DNA of 64,000 nucleotides from Pseudomonas flavescens (lineage in GTDB: Bacteria > Pseudomonadota > Gammaproteobacteria > Pseudomonadales > Pseudomonadaceae), in assembly GCF_013408425.1 (NCBI RefSeq), contig NZ_JACBYV010000001.1:3968001-4032000 (forward strand). Reading direction: 5' to 3'. The translations under genes were made by a program, and so were the position numbers. Shown in pieces: positions 27,479-36,886 of the stretch (within the stretch, counting starts at the first letter, position 1; each line of letters starts with the position of its first letter). The notes under the pieces are model-generated. The model was not told the origin of the DNA. It did no database searches and saw only the letters and a program-made list of their open reading frames with translations.

Positions 27479-28681
27479 TCAACCTATATCTGCGCGCTTG
27501 CTCTGTGGCAGCCACACGCTGAACAGCGAGCCCTGCCCCAGGCTGCTCTGCACTTCGATGCGCCCGCCATGCGCCTTGACGATCTGGTCGGAGATGAACA
27601 GCCCGAGGCCCAACCCCGCCACCGACTCGCTGCTCACCGCACGCTCGAACTGCTGGAAGATGCGCCGCTGGTTTTCCTCGGAGATGCCAATGCCGTGATC
27701 GCGAACCTCGACACGCACGCCACCTTCGTCAGCGCGCGCCCGGACCTCGATGGGCCGACCCGAGCCGTAGCGCAGGGCGTTGCTGAGCAGGTTGCTGATC
27801 ACCTGCTCGATCCTGAACTGATCCCAACTGCCGCGCAGCACGCCGTCACTGTCGAGTTGCAGGGCGCAGCCTGCCACGGCCATCTGCTGGGCGAAGTTCT
27901 CGGCCACGTTGCGCACGGTTTGCGCCAGGTCGAACTCCACAGGGCGAATCGACAGCTTGCCGGTGCGGATGCGCGACACGTCGAGCATGTCTTCGATCAG
28001 GCGGATCAGGCTGTGGATCTGCCGCTCGTCGCGGTCGAACATGGCGCCGAGCTTGTCTTCACTGAACGCCGTCATGTTGCCTTTGGCCAGGTGCATCTTG
28101 CGCAGCTGGGTGTCGAGGATCAGGCCATTGAGGGGCGTGCGCAGCTCATGGGAGACGATGGACATGAAGTCGTCACGCATGCGCACCGCGTGCTGCAATT
28201 CGCCCTGGGTGGAGCGCAGTTCGGCGAGCAGGGCGTCCTGCTCCTCCCGCGAGCGTTTCAGGGCCTCGAGCTGCTGGGCCATGATCTTGCGCTGCTGATA
28301 GAGGTCGACGAACACCGCCACCTTGCTCTGCACCGCCTGGATGTCCAGCGGCTTGTAGAGGAAGTCCACGGCACCGCTTTCGTAGCCCTTGAACGCGTAG
28401 TTCATCTCGCGCCCGGCAGCGCTGACGAAGACGATCGGGATGTGCTTGGTCTTTTCCGTGCCGCGCATCAGCTCGGCCAGCTCGAAGCCGTTCATGCCCG
28501 GCATCTGCACATCGAGAATGGCCAGCGCGAACTCATGCTCGAGCAACAATACCAGCGCATCGTCGGCGCACTGGGCCTGGAACACCTCACGGTCTTCGCG
28601 GCGGATCAGCGCGTCCAGTGCCAGCAGGTTCTCCGGCAGGTCATCGACGATCAGTAGTTTGCATCCGGTGCTACTCAACAT
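27479..28681 (-). CDS. Receiver-histidine kinase (REC-HisKA-HATPase)
   Basis: A 400-residue soluble protein. An N-terminal receiver (about 8-125; VDD, AILDVQMPGMNG, YKPLD) is joined by a coiled coil (about 130-165) to HisKA (SHELRTPLNG) and HATPase_c (NLLSNALRYG, DHGIGI, GLGLGLFI). No transmembrane region, so the input is phosphorylation of its own receiver, probably from the hybrid kinase encoded upstream. The start overlaps cheB by seven bases. Confidence 0.92.
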   Translation of the reverse strand: MLSSTGCKLLIVDDLPENLLALDALIRREDREVFQAQCADDALVLLLEHEFALAILDVQMPGMNGFELAELMRGTEKTKHIPIVFVSAAGREMNYAFKGYESGAVDFLYKPLDIQAVQSKVAVFVDLYQQRKIMAQQLEALKRSREEQDALLAELRSTQGELQHAVRMRDDFMSIVSHELRTPLNGLILDTQLRKMHLAKGNMTAFSEDKLGAMFDRDERQIHSLIRLIEDMLDVSRIRTGKLSIRPVEFDLAQTVRNVAENFAQQMAVAGCALQLDSDGVLRGSWDQFRIEQVISNLLSNALRYGSGRPIEVRARADEGGVRVEVRDHGIGISEENQRRIFQQFERAVSSESVAGLGLGLFISDQIVKAHGGRIEVQSSLGQGSLFSVWLPQSKRADIG

Positions 28682-29262
28682 GGGCGTGAGTCCAGTTCGG
28701 CTAGCAATGCGAGAATGCCCCGCAAAGAAAGAATGTAATCGGGACGATGCAGCGCCAGAGCCGCTTCGGGCATGGTGGGAACCTGCGCCTCCTGCGGATC
28801 CTGCACCACGGTCACACCACCCCGCTGCTTTATTGTGTTTAGGCCGGCGGCGCCATCCTGGTTGGCGCCGGTCAGCAATATGCCCATCACGTTGGCGCCA
28901 TAGGTATCGGCCGCCGACTCGAAAAGGTAATCGATCGATGGCCGCGAATAGTGCAGCGGCTCGTCACGACTATAGGAAAAGCATCCATCGGCTTCGATGC
29001 ACAGGTGATAACCCGGTGCTGCAAAGTACAACGTTCCCGGCTGCAGCGCTTCCTTGTCCTGCGCCTCCTTGACCCGCAACGCCAGGCGCCGGGCGAACAG
29101 CGCGGGCAACAGGCTCTCGCGGCTGTCGGGCAGATGCAGCACCACCACCAGCGGCAGACCGTAGTTGGCGGGCAGCCCCTCGAACAGCATCAGCAACGCC
29201 TCGACACCACCTGCCGAGGCGCCGATCACCACCGCTTCGAGTTGCCGCGGATTCGCGCTCAT
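28675..29262 (-). CDS. CheB-type methylesterase domain protein without receiver
   Basis: A 195-residue protein containing only the CheB catalytic domain. The triad residues appear in IGASAGGVEAL (Ser), VVVLHLPDS (His) and LTGANQDGAAG (Asp). Canonical CheB has an N-terminal receiver; this one lacks it. It overlaps cheR by four bases and the downstream kinase by seven. In the cluster context it may act on a signalling protein rather than on a classical chemoreceptor. Confidence 0.9.
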   Translation of the reverse strand: MSANPRQLEAVVIGASAGGVEALLMLFEGLPANYGLPLVVVLHLPDSRESLLPALFARRLALRVKEAQDKEALQPGTLYFAAPGYHLCIEADGCFSYSRDEPLHYSRPSIDYLFESAADTYGANVMGILLTGANQDGAAGLNTIKQRGGVTVVQDPQEAQVPTMPEAALALHRPDYILSLRGILALLAELDSRPC

Positions 29263-30077
29263 AGCTTGCGAAACACCCGTTCCTGTCGATTCAAGGCTTC
29301 GAAATGCCCCGCATACGCGGAAAAATCCAGGCTTTCCTTGCTGCCCAGGCCAAGGAACCCGCGGTGGCCAAGGGACTCATGGAACAGCCCGAAGGCGCGA
29401 TCCTGCAGGGACTTGTTGAAGTAGATCAGCACATTGCGACAGGAGATGAACTGGGTCTCGGAAAACACGCTGTCGGTCGCCAGGCTGTGGTCGGCGAACG
29501 TCACGTTGGCACACAGGAAGCGCTCGAACAGCGCGCCATCGTAGGCAGCGGTGTAGTAGTCGGAGAGCGAGCCCTTGCCACCCGAGCGCTGATAGTTCTC
29601 GCTGTACAGGCGCATGCTGTCGATGGGAAAGATGCCCTTCTTGGCCTTTTCCAGCGAGTGCGGATTGATGTCCGTGGCGTAGATGATCGAGCGCTCCAGC
29701 AACCCTTCCTCGTGCAGCAGAATGGCCAGGGAATACACCTCTTCACCGGTGCTGCAACCCGCTACCCAGAGCTTGAGCGATGGGTAGGTGCGCAAGAACG
29801 GCACCACCTCCTGGCGCAGCGCCAGGAAGTAGGACGGGTCGCGGAACATCTCGCTGACCGGAATGGTGAGGAACTGCAGCAACTGCATGAACGCAGACGA
29901 ATCATGGATGATCCGCGCCTGCAGTTCGGAAATGCTCGCGCAGTCGAACTGGCGCATGGCGTGCACCATCCGGCGCTTCAGCGAAGAGCCGGAGTAGTCG
30001 CGAAAATCGTAGCTGTACTGCAGGTAGATCGCCTCGATCAGCAGACGCAGCTCGATATCCTGCGTACGGTCGGACAT
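29259..30077 (-). CDS. CheR-type methyltransferase
   Basis: A 272-residue S-adenosylmethionine-dependent glutamate methyltransferase. An N-terminal helical domain (about 1-75) precedes VSEMFRDPSYF, the SAM-binding segment VAGCSTGEEVYSLAI, ATDINPHSLEKAKKGIF and FISCRNVLIYFN, all characteristic of CheR. There is no chemotaxis gene such as cheA, cheW or an MCP nearby. It starts one base after the hybrid kinase stop codon. Confidence 0.93.
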   Translation of the reverse strand: MSDRTQDIELRLLIEAIYLQYSYDFRDYSGSSLKRRMVHAMRQFDCASISELQARIIHDSSAFMQLLQFLTIPVSEMFRDPSYFLALRQEVVPFLRTYPSLKLWVAGCSTGEEVYSLAILLHEEGLLERSIIYATDINPHSLEKAKKGIFPIDSMRLYSENYQRSGGKGSLSDYYTAAYDGALFERFLCANVTFADHSLATDSVFSETQFISCRNVLIYFNKSLQDRAFGLFHESLGHRGFLGLGSKESLDFSAYAGHFEALNRQERVFRKL

Positions 30078-30078
30078 C

Positions 30079-33000
30079 TCAGATACGCTCCAGCTTCGGC
30101 AGCCAGACGCGGATCAGCGAGAACAGGCGATCCAGGTCGATGGGCTTGGCCAGGTAATCGTTGGCACCGGCCTTCATGCACAGGTCCTGGTCGTCCTTCA
30201 TCGCCTTGGCGGTCACCGAGATGATCGGCAGCTTGCGCCAGCGCGGGTTTTCGCGAATGCGTCGGGTGGCTTCGTAGCCATCCATCTCCGGCATCATCAC
30301 GTCCATCAGCACCAGGTCGATATCGCTCACCGCCTCCAGCTTGTCGATGGCTTCGCGACCGTTGCGCGCCACTTCCACCTGGGCGCCCTTCTGCTCCAGG
30401 GCACTGGTGAGGGCGAAGATGTTGCGTACGTCGTCATCGACCACCAGGATGCGCCGGCCTTCGAACACACGGTCGCGGCTGCGGGCGGTCTTGAGCATGG
30501 TCTGCCGCTCGCTGGACAGCTCCGACTCGACCATGTGCAGGAACAGGGTGACCTCGTCGAGCAAGCGCTCCGGCGAGCGCGCGCCCTTGATGATGATCGA
30601 GCGCGAGTACTTGAGCAGCTCGGCTTCCTCGGCGCGGGTCAGGTTGCGCCCGGTGTAGACGATCACCGGCGGGAAGCTGCGGATGTGCTCGCTGCCCATG
30701 CGCGCCAATAGCTCGTCGCCCTGCATGTCCGGCAGTTTGAGGTCGATGATCATGCAATCGAAGATGTGATGGCGCAGTTGCTCCAGCGCCTGCTCGCCGA
30801 ACTCGACGGCGACGATTTCGATGTCGTCGTCACCGATCAGGCGGGCGATGCTGTCGCGCTGCAGCTTGTCGTCCTCGACCACCAGCACGCGCTTCATCTT
30901 CTGGGTCAGGCGGGCTTCGAGCTTGCTGAACACGCCCTTGAGCTGGTCACGGGTGGCCGGCTTCAGCGCATAACCGACGGCGCCCATCTGCAAAGCGGCC
31001 TCGGCCATGTCTTCGACGGAAATCACGTGCACCGGAATATGCCGGGTGCCGGGATTTTCCTTGAGGCGCTGCAGCACCGACAGACCGGAAACGTCCGGCA
31101 GGCGCATGTCGAGCAGAATGGCGTCGGGGTGATGGGTGGTGGCCAGGTCGAGGCCATCCTCGGCGCAATGGGCGACCAGGCAGCGGTAATCCAGCTCATG
31201 GGCCAGGTCATAGAGGATATGAGCGAACTGCGGCTCGTCCTCGATCACCAGCACGCTGCGGCCGCCGAGCACCGACATGCCACGGTCGTCCAGGAAGGTC
31301 GGCACGGCGTTTTCCACCACTACATCCTTCACCGGTTTGACGGGCTCGGGCGCACGCGGCGCATGGCTGCGAGAGAAGACGACCGGTGCAGCCGGCAGCT
31401 CATCGGTGTCGGCCTCCAGAGGCGAATAGCTTTGCGGCAGCACCAGGGTGAATACGCTGCCCTCGCCCAGCACGCTGGACACGCTGATCGAGCCGCCCAG
31501 CAGCACGGCCAGATCGCGGGAGATCGAAAGGCCCAGGCCGGTGCCGCCAAAACGGCGATTGGTGGTGCCATCGGCCTGGCGGAAGGCCTCGAAGATGTAC
31601 TCCTGCTGATCGGCCTGAATGCCGATGCCACTGTCGCGCACGGCGAACGCCACGCCCTCGTCGACCCGGCTGACGGTCAGGCTGACCGAGCCCTGCTCGG
31701 TGAACTTGATGGCGTTGGAAAGCAGGTTCTTGAGGATCTGCTCGACGCGCAGACGATCAGTGTACAGCGAGCGCGGCACGTCTTCGCCGACCTGCACGTT
31801 GAAGCCCAGGTGCTTCTCGCCGGCCAGTGGCTGGAAGGTGCCCTCCAGGCTCTCGGCCAGGCGCACCACGTTGGCGTTTTCGGGGCGCAGGTCGAGCTTG
31901 CCGGCCTCGACCTTGGAGATGTCGAGGATGTCGTTGATCAGGTTGAGCAGGTCGTTGCCGGCCGAATAGATCGAGTCGGCGAACTTCACCTGCTCGGCGT
32001 CCAGATTGCCCTTGGGGTTGTCGGACAGCAGCTTGGCCAGGATCAGCGAACTGTTGAGCGGCGTGCGCAGCTCGTGGGACATGTTGGCGAGGAATTCGGA
32101 CTTGTAACGGCTGGCGCGCTGCAGCTCTTCGGCGCGCTCTTCCAGCTGCTGCTGGGCAACGCGCAGGGCGCTGTTGCGGTCATCCAGGGCGTCACGCTGC
32201 GAAGACAACTGCTCGTTGGTCTGTTCCAGTTCCGCCTGCTGGGTCTCGAGGTGCGCCTGGGACTCCTTGAGCGCGCGGGACTGTTCTTCCAGTTCCTCGT
32301 TGGCGGTCTTGAGCTCTTCCTGCTGTACCTGCAGCTCCTCGTTGAGCTGTTGGGTTTCGGCGAGAATCTCCTGCAGGCGGTGGCGATAGCGAGCCGCTTC
32401 GACCGAAGCGCCGATGCTGGAAGCGATCTGCTTGAGGAACTCGCCGTCGCGCTCGCTCAGCGTGCGCAGAAAGCCCAGCTCGATGACGCCGTTGACTTCA
32501 CCGTCGTTGTCGATGGGCAGCAGCGCCACGGTCAGCGGCTCGCCCTGGCCGAGCCCCGAACTGACCTTGAGGTAATCGGCTGGCAAGTGATCCAGGGTCA
32601 GCAGGCGACGGCTTTGCGCCACCTGGCCGACCAGACCTTCGGTGCTGTAGAAGGACTGTTCGGCCTTCTCCTGCTCACGGGAAAACCCGTAGGACGCGAC
32701 GCGACGCAGGCCGCCATGCTCCTCGCGCACATAAAGAGCACCGACTGCGGCCCCCAGATGGCTGGCGAGAAACTCCAGCATGTTGCGGCCCAGCACCGGC
32801 AGCGCCTGCTGGCCGATCAGCCGCTCGGACATGTCGGTCTGGCCGTTGCGCAGCCAGGCCTGGGCCTGCAGACGTTCGTTGTGCTCATCCTGTTTCTTGA
32901 GGATGGCGCCATAGGTGTTGGTGAGGCTCAACAGCTCGCGACGCCCGAACAGCGCCAGCGAGCCGCTGAACAGCAGCGTGAAGAGCAGGAACAGGACGAT

Positions 33001-33561
33001 GGTGACGGTCGCCGTGCTGCTGGCCGCATCGTTGCGCTCCTTGCGCAGGCGCTGCTCGTGGGCGACGAAGTCCGCGTACTCGGCACGAATGGCGTCGGTC
33101 AGTTGCTTGCCGCGACCATCACGCACCGGGTCGATGAAATTGCCGCCCTCGCGCTTGGCGGTGATCGCCGTCTGCGCAAAGTTGCTCCACTCGTCCTGCA
33201 GCGCCGCGATGGCGCGCAGGCGATCGACCTGCACCGGGTTGTCCGAAACCAGCTCGGAGAGAATCTCCATCTCCGCCTTGATCCGCGGCTTGGCGACTTC
33301 GAACGGCTGCAGGAAGCGCACATCGCCAGACAGCAGATAACCGCGAAACCCGGTCTCCTGGTCGATCGACAGTTTCAGGCCCTCATTGGCGTTGTTGAGC
33401 ACCCGGTCGGTGTGCTGCACCCAGCCCAGCACGTTGAGCAGATAGCCGATCAGCACCACGAAGAAGATCGCGCTGACCACCCCCACCCCAAGCGGCAAGG
33501 CGACGTTGCGCCTGAGAATGCGCTTGAAGCTGTTCTCATCGATGGAAGAGGTGTTGGTCAT
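30079..33561 (-). CDS. Hybrid sensor kinase: CHASE3-GAF-HisKA-HATPase-REC-REC-REC
   Basis: A 1160-residue membrane kinase. Order: TM1 (about 20-46), a periplasmic CHASE3-like region (ETGFRGYLLSGD), TM2 (about 180-205), GAF (about 255-400), a long coiled coil (400-490), HisKA (MSHELRTPLNS), HATPase_c (NLLSNAIKF, DSGIGI, GTGLGLSI), then three receivers starting near 770, 892 and 1037. Phospho-acceptors are in ILLDMRLPD, MIIDLKLPD and VLMDVMMPE. I chose MTNTSS (33561), which has AGGGA upstream; an ATG 14 codons earlier is less likely. Heads a five-gene operon with cheR and cheB. Confidence 0.93.
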   Translation of the reverse strand: MTNTSSIDENSFKRILRRNVALPLGVGVVSAIFFVVLIGYLLNVLGWVQHTDRVLNNANEGLKLSIDQETGFRGYLLSGDVRFLQPFEVAKPRIKAEMEILSELVSDNPVQVDRLRAIAALQDEWSNFAQTAITAKREGGNFIDPVRDGRGKQLTDAIRAEYADFVAHEQRLRKERNDAASSTATVTIVLFLLFTLLFSGSLALFGRRELLSLTNTYGAILKKQDEHNERLQAQAWLRNGQTDMSERLIGQQALPVLGRNMLEFLASHLGAAVGALYVREEHGGLRRVASYGFSREQEKAEQSFYSTEGLVGQVAQSRRLLTLDHLPADYLKVSSGLGQGEPLTVALLPIDNDGEVNGVIELGFLRTLSERDGEFLKQIASSIGASVEAARYRHRLQEILAETQQLNEELQVQQEELKTANEELEEQSRALKESQAHLETQQAELEQTNEQLSSQRDALDDRNSALRVAQQQLEERAEELQRASRYKSEFLANMSHELRTPLNSSLILAKLLSDNPKGNLDAEQVKFADSIYSAGNDLLNLINDILDISKVEAGKLDLRPENANVVRLAESLEGTFQPLAGEKHLGFNVQVGEDVPRSLYTDRLRVEQILKNLLSNAIKFTEQGSVSLTVSRVDEGVAFAVRDSGIGIQADQQEYIFEAFRQADGTTNRRFGGTGLGLSISRDLAVLLGGSISVSSVLGEGSVFTLVLPQSYSPLEADTDELPAAPVVFSRSHAPRAPEPVKPVKDVVVENAVPTFLDDRGMSVLGGRSVLVIEDEPQFAHILYDLAHELDYRCLVAHCAEDGLDLATTHHPDAILLDMRLPDVSGLSVLQRLKENPGTRHIPVHVISVEDMAEAALQMGAVGYALKPATRDQLKGVFSKLEARLTQKMKRVLVVEDDKLQRDSIARLIGDDDIEIVAVEFGEQALEQLRHHIFDCMIIDLKLPDMQGDELLARMGSEHIRSFPPVIVYTGRNLTRAEEAELLKYSRSIIIKGARSPERLLDEVTLFLHMVESELSSERQTMLKTARSRDRVFEGRRILVVDDDVRNIFALTSALEQKGAQVEVARNGREAIDKLEAVSDIDLVLMDVMMPEMDGYEATRRIRENPRWRKLPIISVTAKAMKDDQDLCMKAGANDYLAKPIDLDRLFSLIRVWLPKLERI

Positions 33562-33931
33562 CGGAAATCCCTGGCCGCGGTTGGCTGATGCATGAGGCTG
33601 CATGGTGGTTCGGTAAACGGGTGATGGTAATGCGCTAGCAGAAGTTAATCCAACGATCAGCGCTCAATGGCCCGCGCGCTTGGATGGTGCGCGCAGGCGC
33701 CAGGTTCGACTTATTTTTTCGTGATGCGTGACGCACGCCACGCTCGCACGGGCCAACCTGTAAATACGGTAATTTTCAGCCCAGCGGCATCTCCACGGTG
33801 CAGATCAAGCCCGCAATTCGTGCCATGCTAAACGACCTGCCGTCCACCCGGCTCCGAGGCTCGATCGAATGCAGGGCCAACCGCCCGGCTTTTCGACCTG
33901 CAGTTTCATCATCCCTTACAGAGGTAACGCT
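33562..33931. promoter_or_regulatory. Divergent intergenic region between hybrid kinase and receiver protein
   Basis: About 370 bases separate the leftward kinase cluster from the rightward receiver gene. It must carry both promoters, but I cannot point to clear -35/-10 pairs. No gene or RNA is evident. Confidence 0.45.
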
Positions 33932-34327
33932 GTGTCCGACCAAGCTCCCAACGCATCGCCTGCCGGCCAGCGCATCCTGCTGGTGGAAGATTCCGATGTG
34001 GTGCGCATGCTCACCGTGGAAGTGCTCGAAGAACTCGACTATCAGGTGAGCGAAGCCGCCGAGGCGCTACAGGCTCTGGAGATACTGCGTAGCGATGAAC
34101 ACATCGACCTGCTGATGACCGACATCGGCCTGCCCGGCATGAACGGCCAGGAGCTCGCCGTCGCGGCTCGCCAACTGCGCCCGGAGCTGAAAGTGCTGTT
34201 CGCCAGCGGCTATGCGGAAAGCGTCGAGATCGACAAGAGCGAGCCGGCTACCCGCACCGACATCATTGGCAAACCTTTTTCTCTCGATGCCCTGCGCGAC
34301 AAGGTACAAGGCATGCTCGGCAACTGA
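33932..34327 (+). CDS. Single-domain response regulator (GTG start)
   Basis: A 131-residue receiver domain with acidic pocket VEDSD, phospho-acceptor in LLMTDIGLPGMNG, switch VLFASGY and Lys in IGKPFSLD. I chose the GTG at 33932 because GAGG lies seven bases upstream and the protein then begins VSDQAPNAS directly before the receiver; an ATG at 33869 is possible but lacks a binding site. Divergent from the hybrid kinase operon and similar in type to the receiver at 27045, so it may be a second phospho-acceptor for that system. Confidence 0.87.
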   Translation: MSDQAPNASPAGQRILLVEDSDVVRMLTVEVLEELDYQVSEAAEALQALEILRSDEHIDLLMTDIGLPGMNGQELAVAARQLRPELKVLFASGYAESVEIDKSEPATRTDIIGKPFSLDALRDKVQGMLGN

Positions 34328-34360
34328 CAGTTCAGGCCTCGGATCGGCCAAACCGCGTAC

Positions 34361-34376
34361 TGGCACTGGAATTGCG
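34361..34376 (+). promoter_or_regulatory. Sigma-54 (RpoN) -24/-12 promoter upstream of ABC operon
   Basis: TGGCACTGGAATTGCG matches the RpoN consensus, with GG and GC separated by exactly ten bases. It points toward the amino-acid ABC operon whose first ATG is at 34600, giving a leader of about 210 bases. NtrC, encoded in this same window, is a natural activator candidate. The match is read by eye; no binding data are implied. Confidence 0.65.
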
Positions 34377-34599
34377 AGGCGGATGTGAGTAGGGTTCGCG
34401 TCTTTTTGAAAATGCAGCCTGCGTTCTCCCTGTTTTTGCGGCGGGGCGACAAGCAACTGCGCTGATGCGACACCCCCCGCAACCGTAGCGGCAGCGGGCC
34501 AGCACCAACTTGGCGCCCCCAGGTGCCTATGCTAGGTTTGCAGCCCACAGCCCTGCCGTACACGGATCCAATCCGCACAAGAATCAAGAGGACTGCTCG

Positions 34600-35373
34600 A
34601 TGGCCGAGGCCACGCCCGCGCTGGAAATCCGCAATCTGCACAAACGCTATGGCGACCTCGAAGTGCTCAAGGGCGTTTCCCTTACCGCACGCGACGGCGA
34701 TGTGATTTCCATCCTTGGCTCGTCCGGCTCGGGCAAGTCGACCTTCCTGCGCTGCATCAACCTGCTCGAGAACCCTCATCAGGGCCAGATCATCGTGGCC
34801 GGTGAAGAGCTCAAGCTGAAGAGCCAGAAGAACGGCGAACTGGTCGCCGCCGACAGCCGACAGATCAATCGCCTGCGCAGCGAAATCGGTTTCGTGTTCC
34901 AGAACTTCAACCTGTGGCCGCACATGACCGTGCTGGACAACATCATCGAAGCGCCGCGCCGCGTGCTCGGCAAGAGCAAGGCCGAAGCCACCGAGATCGC
35001 CGAGGCGCTGCTGGCCAAGGTCGGCATCGCCGACAAGCGCCACGCCTACCCCAACCAGCTTTCCGGCGGCCAGCAGCAACGCGCGGCCATCGCTCGCACC
35101 CTGGCCATGCAGCCGAAGGTGATCCTGTTCGACGAACCGACTTCGGCGCTCGACCCGGAAATGGTACAAGAAGTGCTTAATGTGATCCGCGCGCTCGCCG
35201 ACGAAGGTCGCACCATGCTGCTGGTGACCCACGAGATGAACTTCGCCCGCCAGGTTTCCAGTGAAGTGGTTTTCCTGCATCAGGGTGTGGTGGAGGAACA
35301 GGGGTCGCCGCAACAGGTGTTCGACAACCCCGTATCGGTGCGTTGCAAACAATTCATGTCCAGCAATCGTTAA
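34600..35373 (+). CDS. Polar amino-acid ABC transporter ATP-binding protein (HisP-like)
   Basis: A 257-residue ATPase. Walker A is GSSGSGKST, Q-loop in FQNFNLWPHMT, signature LSGGQQQR, Walker B VILFDEPTSALDPE and switch His in LLVTHEM. It matches the HisP/GlnQ family. I chose MAEATPALEIR (34600), which follows CAAGAGGAC; the frame opens earlier at 34510 without support. First gene of a four-gene importer operon (ATPase, binding protein, two permeases). Confidence 0.95.
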   Translation: MAEATPALEIRNLHKRYGDLEVLKGVSLTARDGDVISILGSSGSGKSTFLRCINLLENPHQGQIIVAGEELKLKSQKNGELVAADSRQINRLRSEIGFVFQNFNLWPHMTVLDNIIEAPRRVLGKSKAEATEIAEALLAKVGIADKRHAYPNQLSGGQQQRAAIARTLAMQPKVILFDEPTSALDPEMVQEVLNVIRALADEGRTMLLVTHEMNFARQVSSEVVFLHQGVVEEQGSPQQVFDNPVSVRCKQFMSSNR

Positions 35374-35391
35374 AACACGGAGCAATCACGC

Positions 35392-36144
35392 ATGCATAGC
35401 TATAAAAAGATTCTGCTGGCAGCTGCCGCCACCCTGGCTTTCGGCACCAGTGCCGTCGCTGCCGACAAACTGAAGATCGGTACCGAAGGCGCCTACCCGC
35501 CCTTCAACCTCATCGACGCCAGCGGCCAGGTCGGCGGCTTCGACGTGGAAATCGCCCAGGCCCTGTGCGCCAAGATGAAGGCCGAATGCGAAGTGGTCAC
35601 CTCCGACTGGGACGGCATCATCCCGGCCCTGAACGCCAAGAAGTTCGACTTCCTGGTCGCCTCCATGTCGATCACCGAAGAGCGCCAGCAAGCGGTCGAT
35701 TTCACCGACCCGTATTACACCAACAAACTGCAGTTCATCGCGCCCAAGAGCAGTGACTTCAAGAGCGACAAAGCCAGCCTGAAAGGCAAGGTGATCGGTG
35801 CCCAGCGCGCGACCATCGCCGGTACCTGGCTGGAAGACAACCTCGATGGCGTGGTCGACATCAAGCTCTACGACACCCAGGAAAACGCCTACCTCGATCT
35901 GGCTTCCGGCCGCGTCGACGGCGTGCTGGCCGACACCTTCGTGAACTGGGAATGGCTCAAGAGCGACGCCGGCAAGGACTTCGAATTCAAGGGCGACCCG
36001 GTATTCGACAACGACAAGATCGGCATTGCCGTGCGCAAGGGTGATGCCCTGCGCGAGCGTCTGAACAAGGCCCTGGCCGAAGTCGTCGCCGATGGTACCT
36101 ACAAGAAGATCAACGACAAGTACTTCCCCTTCAGCATCTACTAA
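35392..36144 (+). CDS. Periplasmic binding protein for basic/polar amino acids
   Basis: A 250-residue family 3 binding protein. The signal peptide ends near AVAA-DKL (residue 23). The family signature GTEGAYPPFNLIDASGQVGGFDVEIA is intact (residues about 29-54), with DFLVASMSITEERQQAVDFTDPYY and the ligand Arg in IGAQRATIAGTW. The fit is closest to the lysine/arginine/ornithine-histidine group; the precise ligand is inferred from the family only. Eighteen bases after the ATPase gene. Confidence 0.95.
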   Translation: MHSYKKILLAAAATLAFGTSAVAADKLKIGTEGAYPPFNLIDASGQVGGFDVEIAQALCAKMKAECEVVTSDWDGIIPALNAKKFDFLVASMSITEERQQAVDFTDPYYTNKLQFIAPKSSDFKSDKASLKGKVIGAQRATIAGTWLEDNLDGVVDIKLYDTQENAYLDLASGRVDGVLADTFVNWEWLKSDAGKDFEFKGDPVFDNDKIGIAVRKGDALRERLNKALAEVVADGTYKKINDKYFPFSIY

Positions 36145-36190
36145 GCAGCCTGCCCGCGTCGTCGATGACGGCGCGGGCGCTTGAGTTTCC

Positions 36191-36886
36191 ATGAATTTCG
36201 ACCTTTCCGGATTCGGCCCGGCCCTGGCCGCCGGCACCCTGATGACCATCCAGCTGGCGCTCAGCGCACTGTGCCTTGGTCTGGTGCTCGGCCTGCTCGG
36301 CGCCTTCGCCAAGACTTCTCCGTACAAGCCGCTGCAGTGGCTTGGCGGCACCTACTCGACCATCGTCCGCGGCGTGCCCGAGCTGCTGTGGGTGATGCTC
36401 ATCTACTTCAGCACCGTCAACGTACTGCGCGAGCTGGGCGAAAGCCTGGGCGTCGGCAGCCTCGAGCTGAGCCCTTTCGCAGCGGGCGTCATCGCCCTTG
36501 GCCTGTGCTTCGGCGCCTACGCCACCGAAGTGTTCCGCGGCGCCATCCTGGCGATTCCCAAGGGCCACCGTGAGGCCGGCCAGGCCCTGGGCCTGTCCAA
36601 GCCGCGCATCATCTGGCGGGTGATCATGCCGCAGATGTGGCGCATCGCGATGCCAGGCCTGGGCAACCTGTTCATGATCCTCATGAAGGACACCGCCCTG
36701 GTATCGGTGATCGGCCTGACCGAAATCATGCGCCAGTCGCAGATCGCCGTCACCGCGACCAAGCAGGCCATGACCTTCTACCTGGTCGCCGCCATCATCT
36801 ACCTGAGCCTGACCATCATCTCCATGATCGGCCTGCACTTCCTCGAGAAGAGAGCCTCGCGCGGCTTCGTAAGGAGCACTCAATGA
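36191..36886 (+). CDS. Amino-acid ABC permease, HisQ-like
   Basis: A 231-residue inner-membrane permease with about five transmembrane segments. The N-terminal GTLMTIQLALSALCLGLVLG is typical, and the EAA loop that contacts the ATPase is AGQALGLSKPRIIWRVIMPQMWR. It ends with an ATGA overlap with the next permease, so the two are translated together as the heterodimeric channel. Confidence 0.95.
   Translation: MNFDLSGFGPALAAGTLMTIQLALSALCLGLVLGLLGAFAKTSPYKPLQWLGGTYSTIVRGVPELLWVMLIYFSTVNVLRELGESLGVGSLELSPFAAGVIALGLCFGAYATEVFRGAILAIPKGHREAGQALGLSKPRIIWRVIMPQMWRIAMPGLGNLFMILMKDTALVSVIGLTEIMRQSQIAVTATKQAMTFYLVAAIIYLSLTIISMIGLHFLEKRASRGFVRSTQ

Noticed and set aside
30766..33588. 940-codon open frame opposite the hybrid kinase
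   Set aside because: Antisense shadow of a gene with clear domains; composition is artefactual (Ala/Gln/His/Leu-rich).
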